Shown in pieces: positions 54,793-63,400 of a DNA stretch of 64,000 bases. Origin of the DNA: CAZMGT01 sp964565895 (GTDB lineage Bacteria; Armatimonadota; Zipacnadia; UBA1398; CAZMGT01). Within the stretch, counting starts at the first letter, position 1, and the number at the start of each line of letters is the position of its first letter. Position numbers and translations under genes: made by a program. The notes under the pieces were generated by a model. That model had not been told where the DNA came from. It saw only the letters and a list, made by a program, of their open reading frames with translations, and did not search any database. Location of the stretch: positions 210,623-274,622 of the forward strand of contig CAZMGT010000001.1 in the NCBI GenBank assembly GCA_964565895.1, read 5' to 3'.

Positions 54793-56255
54793 GCCGCAGG
54801 ATCAGCATCGACCCGATCACTCGGCTTGAGGGCCACGGCAAGATTCAAATCTTCTTAAACGACGCCGGAGAGGTGGAAAACGCCTACTTCCAGGTCCCCG
54901 AGCTGCGTGGGTTTGAGAAGTTCTGCGAGGGGCGCCCCGTGGAGGAGCTCCCGCGCATTACCACGCGCATCTGCGGGGTGTGCCCCGAGGCGCACCATAT
55001 GGCCTCCGGCAAGGCCGTGGACGCCGTCTACCACGTCCAGCCCACGTCCGCCGCGCGCAAGCTGCGCGAGCTTCTCTATAACGCGTTTTACTCCGCGGAC
55101 CACTGCCTGCACTTTTACATCCTCGCCGCGCCGGACTTCGTCATGGGGCCCGATGCACCCATCGCCGAGCGCAACATCCTCGGGATTATCGGCAAGGTCG
55201 GCCTGGAGCTCGGGGGCAAGGTCATCCGCCACCGCAAAGAGTGCCACGAGATCATCGCCATGATCGGGGGCAAGGCTGTGCACCCCGTGTGCAACCTGCC
55301 CGGCGGGGTGAGCTCTCCCCTGACCAAGGAGCAGCAGGAGCGCATTTTAGAGATCGCCAAGGAAATGGTCGAGTTCTCCAAGCTGAGCATTAAGCTGTTT
55401 AACGACATCGTGCTCGGCAACTCCGAATACGTGGACATGATCCAAAGCAACGCGTTTCGCAACGAAGTCTACGACATGGGCCTTGTGGACGAGAACAATA
55501 AGGTCAACTACTACGACGGCATGGTGCGGGTAACGAACCCGCGGGGCGAAGAGGTGGCCAAGTTTGCCCCGCACGAGTATTTGGACTATATCGCCGAGCA
55601 TGTCGAGCCCTGGACGTATCTTAAGTTCCCCTATCTAAAGACCGTGGGCTGGAAGGGGCTTGTCGGGGGAATGGACAGCGGGATCTATCGCGTCGCCCCG
55701 CTCGGCCGGCTCAACGCCTCCGAGGGGATGTCCACCCCGGCGGCCCAGGAGGAGTACGAGCGCTTTTACGACACCCTCGGGCCAAAGCCCGTGCACGCCA
55801 CCCTGGCCACGCACTGGGCGCGGCTAATCGAGATGCTCAACGCCAGCGAGCGCTGCTTGGAGCTCGCCCAGGACCCCGAGATCCTCAGCCCGGACATTCG
55901 CGCCGAGATTACCGAAACGCCCGACGAGGGCGTGGGGATCGTCGAGGCTCCACGGGGCACGCTTATCCACCACTACTGGACCGACGACAAGGGCATTGTG
56001 CAGAAGGCGAACCTCATCGTAGGCACGACGAACAACTACGGCTCGATCTCCCTGTCCATCAAGCAGGCGGCGAAGGAGCTCATTAAGGGCAACGGCGAGA
56101 TTAGCGAAGGGCTGCTTAACCGCATCGAGATGGCGTTCCGCGCCTACGACCCGTGCCTTGCCTGTGCCACGCACTCCCTGCCCGGAAAGATGCCCCTGAT
56201 CATTACCGTATACGATAGTAACGGCCAAGTGCTCGACGAAGTGCGGCGCGACTAG
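54789..56255 (+). CDS. mvhA: [NiFe]-hydrogenase large subunit
   Basis: 488 residues. The N-terminal nickel ligands are in RICGVCPEAHHMA near 60 and the C-terminal ones in DPCLACATH near 453. A 26-residue tail follows the last His and would be removed by a maturation protease, so the enzyme is expected to be active. Group 3c affiliation follows from the partner genes. It binds H2 at the Ni-Fe site in the cytoplasm and feeds electrons through MvhG and MvhD to HdrA. The next gene is the likely tail-cleaving protease, with a hairpin between them. Confidence 0.94.
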   Translation: MSRRISIDPITRLEGHGKIQIFLNDAGEVENAYFQVPELRGFEKFCEGRPVEELPRITTRICGVCPEAHHMASGKAVDAVYHVQPTSAARKLRELLYNAFYSADHCLHFYILAAPDFVMGPDAPIAERNILGIIGKVGLELGGKVIRHRKECHEIIAMIGGKAVHPVCNLPGGVSSPLTKEQQERILEIAKEMVEFSKLSIKLFNDIVLGNSEYVDMIQSNAFRNEVYDMGLVDENNKVNYYDGMVRVTNPRGEEVAKFAPHEYLDYIAEHVEPWTYLKFPYLKTVGWKGLVGGMDSGIYRVAPLGRLNASEGMSTPAAQEEYERFYDTLGPKPVHATLATHWARLIEMLNASERCLELAQDPEILSPDIRAEITETPDEGVGIVEAPRGTLIHHYWTDDKGIVQKANLIVGTTNNYGSISLSIKQAAKELIKGNGEISEGLLNRIEMAFRAYDPCLACATHSLPGKMPLIITVYDSNGQVLDEVRRD

Positions 56256-56277
56256 TTGTCCGGGCGAAGCAGGGTCG

Positions 56278-56307
56278 GCGCAGCCGGGGCTTTTCGTCCG
56301 GCTGCGC
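56278..56307 (+). terminator. Intra-operon hairpin after mvhA
   Basis: Perfect ten-base arms (56278-56287 and 56298-56307) with a ten-base loop, followed by TCTGTTT. It sits between mvhA and the maturation protease gene. The T run is short, so it may be an attenuator or an mRNA-stability element rather than a full stop. Confidence 0.5.
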
Positions 56308-56317
56308 TCTGTTTAAC

Positions 56318-56788
56318 ATGGGCCAAAAAACGCTTATCCTCGGCTTGGGAAACGAGCTTTTCTGCGACGACGCAGTCGGGCTGTACGTCGTGCGCGAGCT
56401 CGCGCGTCTGCTCGACCGAGAGCGGTTTGAGGTAATCGAGTCGCCGTTTACCGGGCTTAGGCTGCTCGAGCTCGTTGAGGGCTATCCGCGGCTGGTTATT
56501 ATAGACGCAATAAACCTCGTCGGCGCGGAGCCCGGCGAGGTGCGCCGCGTGGACCTTAACGCCCTGCGCGGGGCGAACCGCATTGACTCCGCGCACGATG
56601 TCGACCTGGCTACCGCGTTGGACATGGGGCGCAGGCTAAACCTGAACATGCCCGACCATGTCGTGGCCTATGGCATTCAGGTCGAGGACCCCTATACAAT
56701 GAAAGAGGGCCTTTCGGACACGCTTCAGCGTGCCCTGCCCGACATCGTGGCGCACATTGCTGCGGAGTTGGAGAACGCCGATGCATGA
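56318..56788 (+). CDS. Hydrogenase maturation protease (HycI/HyaD family)
   Basis: 156 residues. The start LILGLGNELFCDDAVGLYVVREL is the nickel-sensing loop of the family (usual GN-x-L-x-x-D-E/D-G; here an Ala replaces the Gly). A central VIIDAINLVGAEPGEV holds the Asp, and SAHDVDLATAL the conserved His. The protease clips the C-terminal tail of the large subunit once nickel is inserted. It follows mvhA directly, so MvhA is the obvious substrate. Its end overlaps hypA by eight bases. Full family length. Confidence 0.9.
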   Translation: MGQKTLILGLGNELFCDDAVGLYVVRELARLLDRERFEVIESPFTGLRLLELVEGYPRLVIIDAINLVGAEPGEVRRVDLNALRGANRIDSAHDVDLATALDMGRRLNLNMPDHVVAYGIQVEDPYTMKEGLSDTLQRALPDIVAHIAAELENADA

Positions 56789-57125
56789 AGCACACTTGAT
56801 CGACGCCGTCATCGAGAAGGTCCAGCAGGTCGCCGAGGAGCACGGGGCGAGCCGCGTGCTCTCCGTGGATATCAAGCTCGGCGAGCTCTCGGAGTTCTCC
56901 CCGGAGAGCTTGGAGATGTACTTTCGCTTCAAAAGCAAGGGGACAATGGCCGAGTCCGCGGCGCTGAACATCAAGGTCGAGCAAGCGCAGGCGCGCTGTG
57001 CCGCCTGCGGCGCGCAGTTTAAGCCCGAGGACACCGTCTGCGCCTGTCCCCAGTGCGGCGACCTGCGCGTGGAGATCCTCAGCGGCCAGGGCATTGCGCT
57101 AACCTCCGTGGAGCTAGACCAATAG
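56781..57125 (+). CDS. hypA: HypA nickel-incorporation protein
   Basis: 114 residues from ATG 56781, giving the N-terminal MHEAHL that supplies the nickel-binding MHE motif. The zinc domain carries CAACG and CPQCG cysteine pairs. HypA delivers nickel to the hydrogenase large subunit with HypB. Only this member of the hyp set is in the operon, so hypBCDEF must lie elsewhere. The start overlaps the protease gene by eight bases, implying coupling. Normal length. Confidence 0.93.
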   Translation: MHEAHLIDAVIEKVQQVAEEHGASRVLSVDIKLGELSEFSPESLEMYFRFKSKGTMAESAALNIKVEQAQARCAACGAQFKPEDTVCACPQCGDLRVEILSGQGIALTSVELDQ

Positions 57126-57288
57126 CCCTTTGCCGCCAGCCGTTGCCTCTGCTCTCGGCGCCTTTGTGCTGCGACGGGGCGCTTTTGCGTTTTGTCCTGC
57201 AAAAGGCAAAGGCCCCGCTCCGTGCGAACATTCCTGAGCGCCGGTAGGCACTGTGCCGGCACACTTTTTCTCTCGTGGAGTGGCTGCC

Positions 57289-58407
57289 GTGGAGGAAGCG
57301 ATCGAGCGCGTGCAGCGCAACGGCGCGCAGCTTGCCGTTTTGCGCAGCAGGGGCGTTTTAGAGCTACACATCACCGCGCCCGCCGGGCCCGGGGGCGACA
57401 TGGCCGACGCATTGGAGCGCGTGGCCGATGTTTTGCGCGAGTTTCGCGCGCAGCTTGCCGCGCTAACCGTGTTCTGCTCGCCGGACTTTTTGCCCCACGC
57501 AAAAGATGCGCTCGGCGCCGCGTTTGGCGAGCCCGCTTGGCCGGCGACAGTAGTGGCCAGCGAGCACGCGGCGGCGCAGCCTCTCCCCGGGGCGCAGGCG
57601 ATTGCCCTCGCCGGCGCTTCCATTGTTCCGTTGCGCCTCAACGGCCGCGTCGTGGGAGTGGCATATGAAACGGCGCACGCGCGTTGGGCCCTGCTTGGCG
57701 GAGTTCTCCCCCACGACCCTCACGCCCCCGCTGCACAGCAGGCGCAGGAGGTGTTCTCTGCGCTGCAGGCGGCCCTCGCCCTCGCCGACATGGGCCCGCG
57801 CGATATCCTTCGCACGTGGTTTTTCCTCGGCGACATCTTGAGCTGGTACGAAACGTTTAACCGCGAGCGCAGCGAGTTTTTCGCCCAGGCGGGCGTATTG
57901 CGCCACTTTCTCCCAGCGAGCACGGGGATCGGCGCGCGCAACCCCTCGCGCGCCGCCATCCAAGCGGCGGCCGTAGGCCTGCGCCCGCATAACGGCGCCG
58001 CGCGAGTGTTCCCCGTGCCCTCGCCGCTGCAGGGTCCGCCGCTGAAATATGGCAGCGCGTTTAGCCGCGCCGTCGAGGTCGCCCTACCCGGCTGTCGCCG
58101 GCTTTATGTTTCGGGCACGGCGAGCATCGACCGCCAGGGCGCCAGCGCGCACCTAGGAGACGCTGCCGGGCAGATTCAGCACACGATGAACGTTGTGGAG
58201 GCCATCCTCCACGCTCGGGGGATGACCTGGGCCGACGTTACCCGCGCCGTGGCCTATGTTAAGCGTGGCGCTGATGTTAAGGCGTTTTTCGACCTGTTCT
58301 CGGCCGAGCCTGCGGCAAGACTGCCCGTGCTCGTTGCCCAAAGCGACATTTGCCGCGACGAGCTTTTGTTTGAGCTCGAGGTCGACGCCATGTGCGCCGG
58401 CCCATGA
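57289..58407 (+). CDS. Two-domain RidA/YjgF-fold protein, chorismatase-like
   Basis: About 372 residues. GTG 57289 is preferred because a GGAG lies eight bases upstream. A GTG at 57253 would add a short, unlikely N-terminus. The C-terminal half is a RidA-fold domain with VSGTASIDRQGA and ILHARGMTWADVTRAVAYV. A first domain of the same class precedes it, with RTWFFLGDILSWYETFNRERSEFF and PASTGIG in between. This two-domain layout and the WFFLGDI/FNRERSEFF stretch recall FkbO/Hyg5-type chorismatases, which cut chorismate to hydroxybenzoates. That assignment is inference. It is 163 bases after hypA on the same strand and may or may not share its transcript. Cytoplasmic. Confidence 0.65.
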   Translation: MEEAIERVQRNGAQLAVLRSRGVLELHITAPAGPGGDMADALERVADVLREFRAQLAALTVFCSPDFLPHAKDALGAAFGEPAWPATVVASEHAAAQPLPGAQAIALAGASIVPLRLNGRVVGVAYETAHARWALLGGVLPHDPHAPAAQQAQEVFSALQAALALADMGPRDILRTWFFLGDILSWYETFNRERSEFFAQAGVLRHFLPASTGIGARNPSRAAIQAAAVGLRPHNGAARVFPVPSPLQGPPLKYGSAFSRAVEVALPGCRRLYVSGTASIDRQGASAHLGDAAGQIQHTMNVVEAILHARGMTWADVTRAVAYVKRGADVKAFFDLFSAEPAARLPVLVAQSDICRDELLFELEVDAMCAGP

Positions 58408-58476
58408 GCTGGCCCGTTTTTCGCGGAGGAGGCGCGGCCAGCCGGCGAGGAGGGCGCCGGGGCTTTCGCAAGCGGC

Positions 58477-60393
58477 CTAAAGCGAGAGAAGAAACTCCTC
58501 CAGCTCGGCAAGCTCGCGCCGCGAGAGGTGCGAGGTTACCCCGTGTCGGTCGCCTTTGTTGTGGGTGGTAAGCACGTCGCGCAGCGTGGCCGCCGAGCCA
58601 TCGTGCAGGTAGGGCGCCGTGCGCCAAAGCTCAAACAGCGCTGGTGTGTCAAATTCCGCGGCGTGGTCAAGCGGGCCGCGCGTGCCCACGTCGTGCAGCT
58701 TCTTGTCGGTATACAACGGGGGCGGGTGGCATAGGGCGCACTTTGTCCTCGGGCTAAGGAAAATTCGCTTGCCGCGCTCGGCCGCTGGGGAAAGGGAGCC
58801 GTCGGGCAGGCGATAGGGGCTGCGCTCCGGGCGCAGCGCGCGGAGATACGCCTGGACGTCTTCTACCTCGCCGGGTCGGGGTTCGCGGAAGAGGATGTGC
58901 ACAAACCCCGCGCGCGAGGCGACCTCCATGCTCGCCCGCACCCCGCGCGACATTACCGGCGGCGTTTTGTAAGAGAACACGAGCGACCTTGTGTTTTTCG
59001 GGTTGCCCAAGCCATCGTTGAGCAGGTCCCAATTCAGCCCGTCTGCCCGGCCGTCGGGGTGGCACGTGCTGCAGCTGAGCCAATGCTGAAAGCACAGCGT
59101 GGCGTCGTGAAAGAGGATTTCGCCCCGGCGCGCGGCGTCTGCCTTTCCTCCCGCGCCCAGCGAGATTAGCCCCCTTGCGCGGCCGGACTGTGCGTCGACA
59201 AGGGCAACCGCGCCCGAGTAATAGCCCGCGATGGCCAGGGTTCTCCCATTCGGGCTAAGGTCCATCCCGCGCGGCCCGCGCAGGGGAAGCGCAGTCCTCG
59301 CCAGCGCGCCCGCCGCGTGCAGCGCCCCGAGGTCCTCGGCGAGCGCCGACCGCCGGCTGGGGTCGCGTGCGATGGCATACCACACCAGCCGCGCGTCGCT
59401 GGGGGAAAGCGCCCCGCGCGCGGGCCAGCCCTTGGGGAGCTTGCCCGCAAGCAGCGCGTGAAGCCGGCCCAGGTCCACCCGCGCCAGCTCGTGCACCCCG
59501 CTGAGCGTCACCCACAGCGTATCCCCCGCGCTGCTGAGCGCCACATCCCACGGGTCGGCGGCGCCGGAGAGGGGCAGGTCTAAAAGCACGGTGGCGTAAA
59601 GCTCTTTGCGCTGCAGGTCAACAATGCTCAGGGCGTTGGTGTTTACCCAACCGCGGTCGAGGTGCGTGGTGGGCAGGTTCGCCCGGCCCACCGTATGCAC
59701 GGCATAGGCCCACCGCCCATCGCCCGAGACAGCCACCCCGCGCACCAGCGTGGCCCCCGGCCCAAGGCGCACCTCGCCCGCCGCCCGGCGTTGGGCAAGG
59801 TCAATTATGCTCAGCATTGCCCCAAACTCAGCGTCGAGCGCCCGGCCCGCAGGCAGCAGGTTCGAGACGACAGCCCGCGTCTCATCTGGCGAGACAGCGA
59901 TGGCAAACGGGCTGCGCGGCACAGCGATGCGCCCGACCTCGCGCCCCGCCTCCAAGTCCACGAGCGAGACGTAGCTCCTGCCGCTGTTTGCCACGAGCAG
60001 CAGGCTGCGCCGCGGGGCAACTGCTATCCCCTCCGGCCGCGGGCCGACGGAAAACCGCCGCAAAACAGTCCCCTCCGCGGCGCTGACTTCGGCCACGCTC
60101 CCCGCCCCCTGCTCCGCGATCCACAGGCGCTCGCCCGTGGGGTCCCACGCCACGCCGCACGGCCTGCCTCGCAACAGCACCCGGGCGACGATCTTTTTCC
60201 TACCCACGTCGGCGATGGCCAGCGCGCGGGCAGTGTGGTCGGAGATCGCCAGCAGCTTGCCGGTGGGGGAGAAGGCCACGCTAAGCGGCGAGTGATAGGC
60301 CGCCTCTTCCCGCCCCCGCGCGGCAGCGAAAATCGCCCCGCACAGCGCGCACAACACAACAAGCCCAACGTTGGCCGTTTTCCGGGCGCTCAT
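58477..60393 (-). CDS. Exported beta-propeller di-haem cytochrome c (CCP/MauG-like)
   Basis: About 638 residues from ATG 60393, which has GGGAG just upstream and opens on a signal peptide (ANVGLVVLCALCGAIFAAA). Longer frames to 60768 lie inside the neighbouring gene. The N-terminal part is a YVTN-type propeller (PLSVAFSPTGKLLAISD, GEVRLGPGATLV), and the C-terminal part has two haem motifs, CSTCH near 439 and CALCH near 551, with LHDGSAATLRDVL, the pattern of cytochrome-c-peroxidase/MauG-like proteins. The catalytic role, peroxide reduction or oxidation of a protein or small molecule, is unknown. It begins 23 bases after the stop of the next gene, so the two form an operon. Confidence 0.82.
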   Translation of the reverse strand: MSARKTANVGLVVLCALCGAIFAAARGREEAAYHSPLSVAFSPTGKLLAISDHTARALAIADVGRKKIVARVLLRGRPCGVAWDPTGERLWIAEQGAGSVAEVSAAEGTVLRRFSVGPRPEGIAVAPRRSLLLVANSGRSYVSLVDLEAGREVGRIAVPRSPFAIAVSPDETRAVVSNLLPAGRALDAEFGAMLSIIDLAQRRAAGEVRLGPGATLVRGVAVSGDGRWAYAVHTVGRANLPTTHLDRGWVNTNALSIVDLQRKELYATVLLDLPLSGAADPWDVALSSAGDTLWVTLSGVHELARVDLGRLHALLAGKLPKGWPARGALSPSDARLVWYAIARDPSRRSALAEDLGALHAAGALARTALPLRGPRGMDLSPNGRTLAIAGYYSGAVALVDAQSGRARGLISLGAGGKADAARRGEILFHDATLCFQHWLSCSTCHPDGRADGLNWDLLNDGLGNPKNTRSLVFSYKTPPVMSRGVRASMEVASRAGFVHILFREPRPGEVEDVQAYLRALRPERSPYRLPDGSLSPAAERGKRIFLSPRTKCALCHPPPLYTDKKLHDVGTRGPLDHAAEFDTPALFELWRTAPYLHDGSAATLRDVLTTHNKGDRHGVTSHLSRRELAELEEFLLSL

Positions 60394-60416
60394 ATGCTCC
60401 CGTTCTCCCGCGAACG

Positions 60417-63400
60417 CTAACGCACCGGCCAGAGCAGCCGCGGCGGCCAGCTTCCCGCGCCCCAGGCCAGCGCGCGGCTCAGCGGCGCGGCTGCGCCGCG
60501 AAGCTCCCCCTCGCAAACCACGCGAAAACCAACGTTGTGCACCGGCTGCCACGGCGGATAAGAGAGCCGAAACGCCGCCCGGCAGCGCTTCGGCCGGTCG
60601 CGAAACGAGCCCCCGCGGACGACCTTCTCCCCCTCCGCCCGCTCCGCATTTCGCCCGTCGTTCTCGCGATAGGGATACGGGCGGTAGGTCGTCCGCGTCC
60701 ATTCCGCGGCATTGCCGTGCATATCGTACAGGCCCCAGGCGTTGGGGGCATAGCTGCCCACGTCGCACGTGGCCACCGCGCCGTCGTCCCAGCGGGCGTC
60801 GCAGACAATATCGCCCCCGCGCAGGGCGGAGAGGAACACCCCCTCGCCCTGCTGCTCGGTGAGGCTCGTGCCCAGCCCGCCGGTCTTTACTGGGGGAACG
60901 CTAAGCGCGCGGTCGGCCATGTTCGCGTATGGGGAGAAGTCCTCGTCCTCCCCGCCGAAGGAAAACGGCCCTGCCGAGCCCGCGCGGCAGGCATATTCCC
61001 ACTGCGCCTCGGTGGGCAGGGTAAACCTCAGCCCCGTTTTGCGGGAAAGCCAGCGGCAAAAGGCCATCGCCTCGAGCCACGATACGCGCACAGCGGGCTG
61101 CCGCGGGCCGTCGAGGGAAAGCCCCGGGCCGTCTGGCCCGGGATAGCGCTTCATGAAATAGCCCGAGCGGTGGCTCGGGTCGAACAGCCGAAACTGCTCG
61201 TTGGTAACCTCATACGCGCCGATCCAAAACGGCTTGGCGATCGTCACTCGGCTCAGCGGCAGCTCGTCCGCCTCGCCGTCGGCGTCGCCCATGACAAACT
61301 CCCCCGGCGGAATGCGCACGAGCTTCAGCCGCACCCCGTGCCCAAGCTCCACGCTCATCTCCCACTGGCCAAGGGCAAGCTGCCGCCGTCGCGCCTCCTC
61401 CGCGCCAAACGGCCAGCCCGCCGCGCTCACCTGCGAAACCCTCCGCCGCACGGGGGGCGGCTTAACCGGCCTAACCTCGGGCCGGGCACTGGGGGGAATC
61501 TCCTCCGGGTCGGCTCGCGCGCCGTGGTAAAGCTGCGCCAGCTCCCTCCGCCGCCGGTCCGCCCCTTCGGGTATCGGCGCCACCTCGTGCCACGTCCCGT
61601 GACAGGGCGCGTTAAGGTCGATCCAGGTAATCAGCCGGTCCCACGCTTCGTCATCAAGCCGCACGCCAAAGTGCCCCTTTTGGAGCATTTGGACAAGCTC
61701 GCTTGTGTCCGCGTGGTACTCGCCCGGGACAAGCATGTGCACATCGTCCTCGATCCCCACGCGGCGGACAAAAGGCACGAGCGCCTCATATGCCGGCGTA
61801 TAGCGCACGCGCTCGCCGCCTAAAGCTCGGCGCACTTCCGGATGCAGCCGCTTTGCGGCAAGCTCGGTCAGCCGCCTCCCCCGATAGCCGCTAACCTCGC
61901 GCTCGGGGCGCAGGTCTGGCACGCGCGCGCTCTCCGTCTTCGCATTGTGGCAGGCGGCGCAGTACTTGGTCAGCACAGGCTGAACTTCGCGCTCGAAGTC
62001 AAACCCGCGCGGCGGGCCATACCACGGGGTAATCTCCACGGGCCCAGTGCGCATGGCTTTGGCCAGCGCCGCCGACGGCAGGTCGGCCACGCGCTCGTGG
62101 CAACCGACGCAGGAGAGAAACTCCCCGGGCATTGCCGTAAACCAGCTACGCATAAGCTGCACGGCCTTCCCCTCGCCGTCCAGCGCCTGCACGGTGATCG
62201 GGGTGTTTGCGGGGACGCGAAAGCACGCCGAGCCATCGTCGTTAACGGGCACGGTGCCCAGGATGCGCATTACCTCCCACGGCCCGCCGAGGGCGATCTT
62301 GTCCGGCCCGGCAAGCCCGGGGTAGCCATAGTGATAGGCAGCGAGGCGCAGGCGCTTAATCGTCCCCCGGGGAACGCCGGCCAGCCCGGGGCCAGCATAG
62401 ATGTCGTGCAGGTAAACGACGGCGTCGTCGCGGGCAACGTTTACTCGGTCGGGAATTACCGGCGGCCGCGGCGTCTTGCGCAGAGGTATCGGCTCGAACA
62501 GATCGTACTTCTCCAGAACGCACACGGGAACGATATTGTCGAACACATCAACCAGGTAAATCCCCCACGGGGCGCGGGGCGCGAGCTGCGCGGCGACGAG
62601 AAAGTATTTTTCGCTTAACGGATAGGGGTGCAGAAACTTCGGCCAGCACTTGTCCACCAGCTTGTCGCGGATAACAGGCACTACGCGCTTGCCCCGCCCC
62701 GGAATAAGCTGCACAACGCCATCGGCCTCAAACCAACCGCGGTTTAGGTCCAACAGGGCAAGCATCCCCATGCGCGGCACGCCGTGGTAGCCGGCGACAA
62801 TAGCGACGATCTTCCCCGGAGCGCCGGGGACCGCGCGCGCAAAGTAAAGCGCGTTTGGCCAGTAGGAGTTGCTTCCATAAACGGCCCGCTGGTTCGTCCC
62901 GTCCGGGTTCATAACCATAAGCGGCCGCAGGTAAATGTGCATTGTGCCGGTATAGTCCCAGCGGCTGAACATCACCTGCCCGTTGGGGAGCACAGTGGGG
63001 TGGAGGTCTAGGTCTTGGTCGAACGTGAGCTGGCGCACGTTTGACCCGTCGGGGTCCATGCGAAAGATGCTGCACGCGCGCTCGACCCCGTGCCAGCAGG
63101 GGACGGCGTGGAACGACGCGGTCGAGGCGAACACGATTTGCCCGCTGGGAAGGTAGCAGGCGTCGAAGTTATCCACGTCGGGCTGGTCGCCGCGCGACAC
63201 CTGGCGTAGCCCCGTGCCGTCTACGCGGATCTCGAAAATCTGCCACGTCCCGCCGTGGGGCATGGTGAACAGCAGTCGCTCGCCGTCGAAATTAAGGTCC
63301 AGCTCGCCCACATACTCCCCATTCGGCGGCCGAAACAGCGTTGTTAGCTTCCCCTCAGGCCGGACGGGGGAGAGAATGGCGATTTCGTTGTCGTAGCCCG

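Noticed and set aside
58477..60768. Longer N-terminus for the propeller di-haem protein
   Set aside because: The extra residues overlap the upstream gene in another frame, and the ATG at 60393 has both a ribosome-binding site and a signal peptide.
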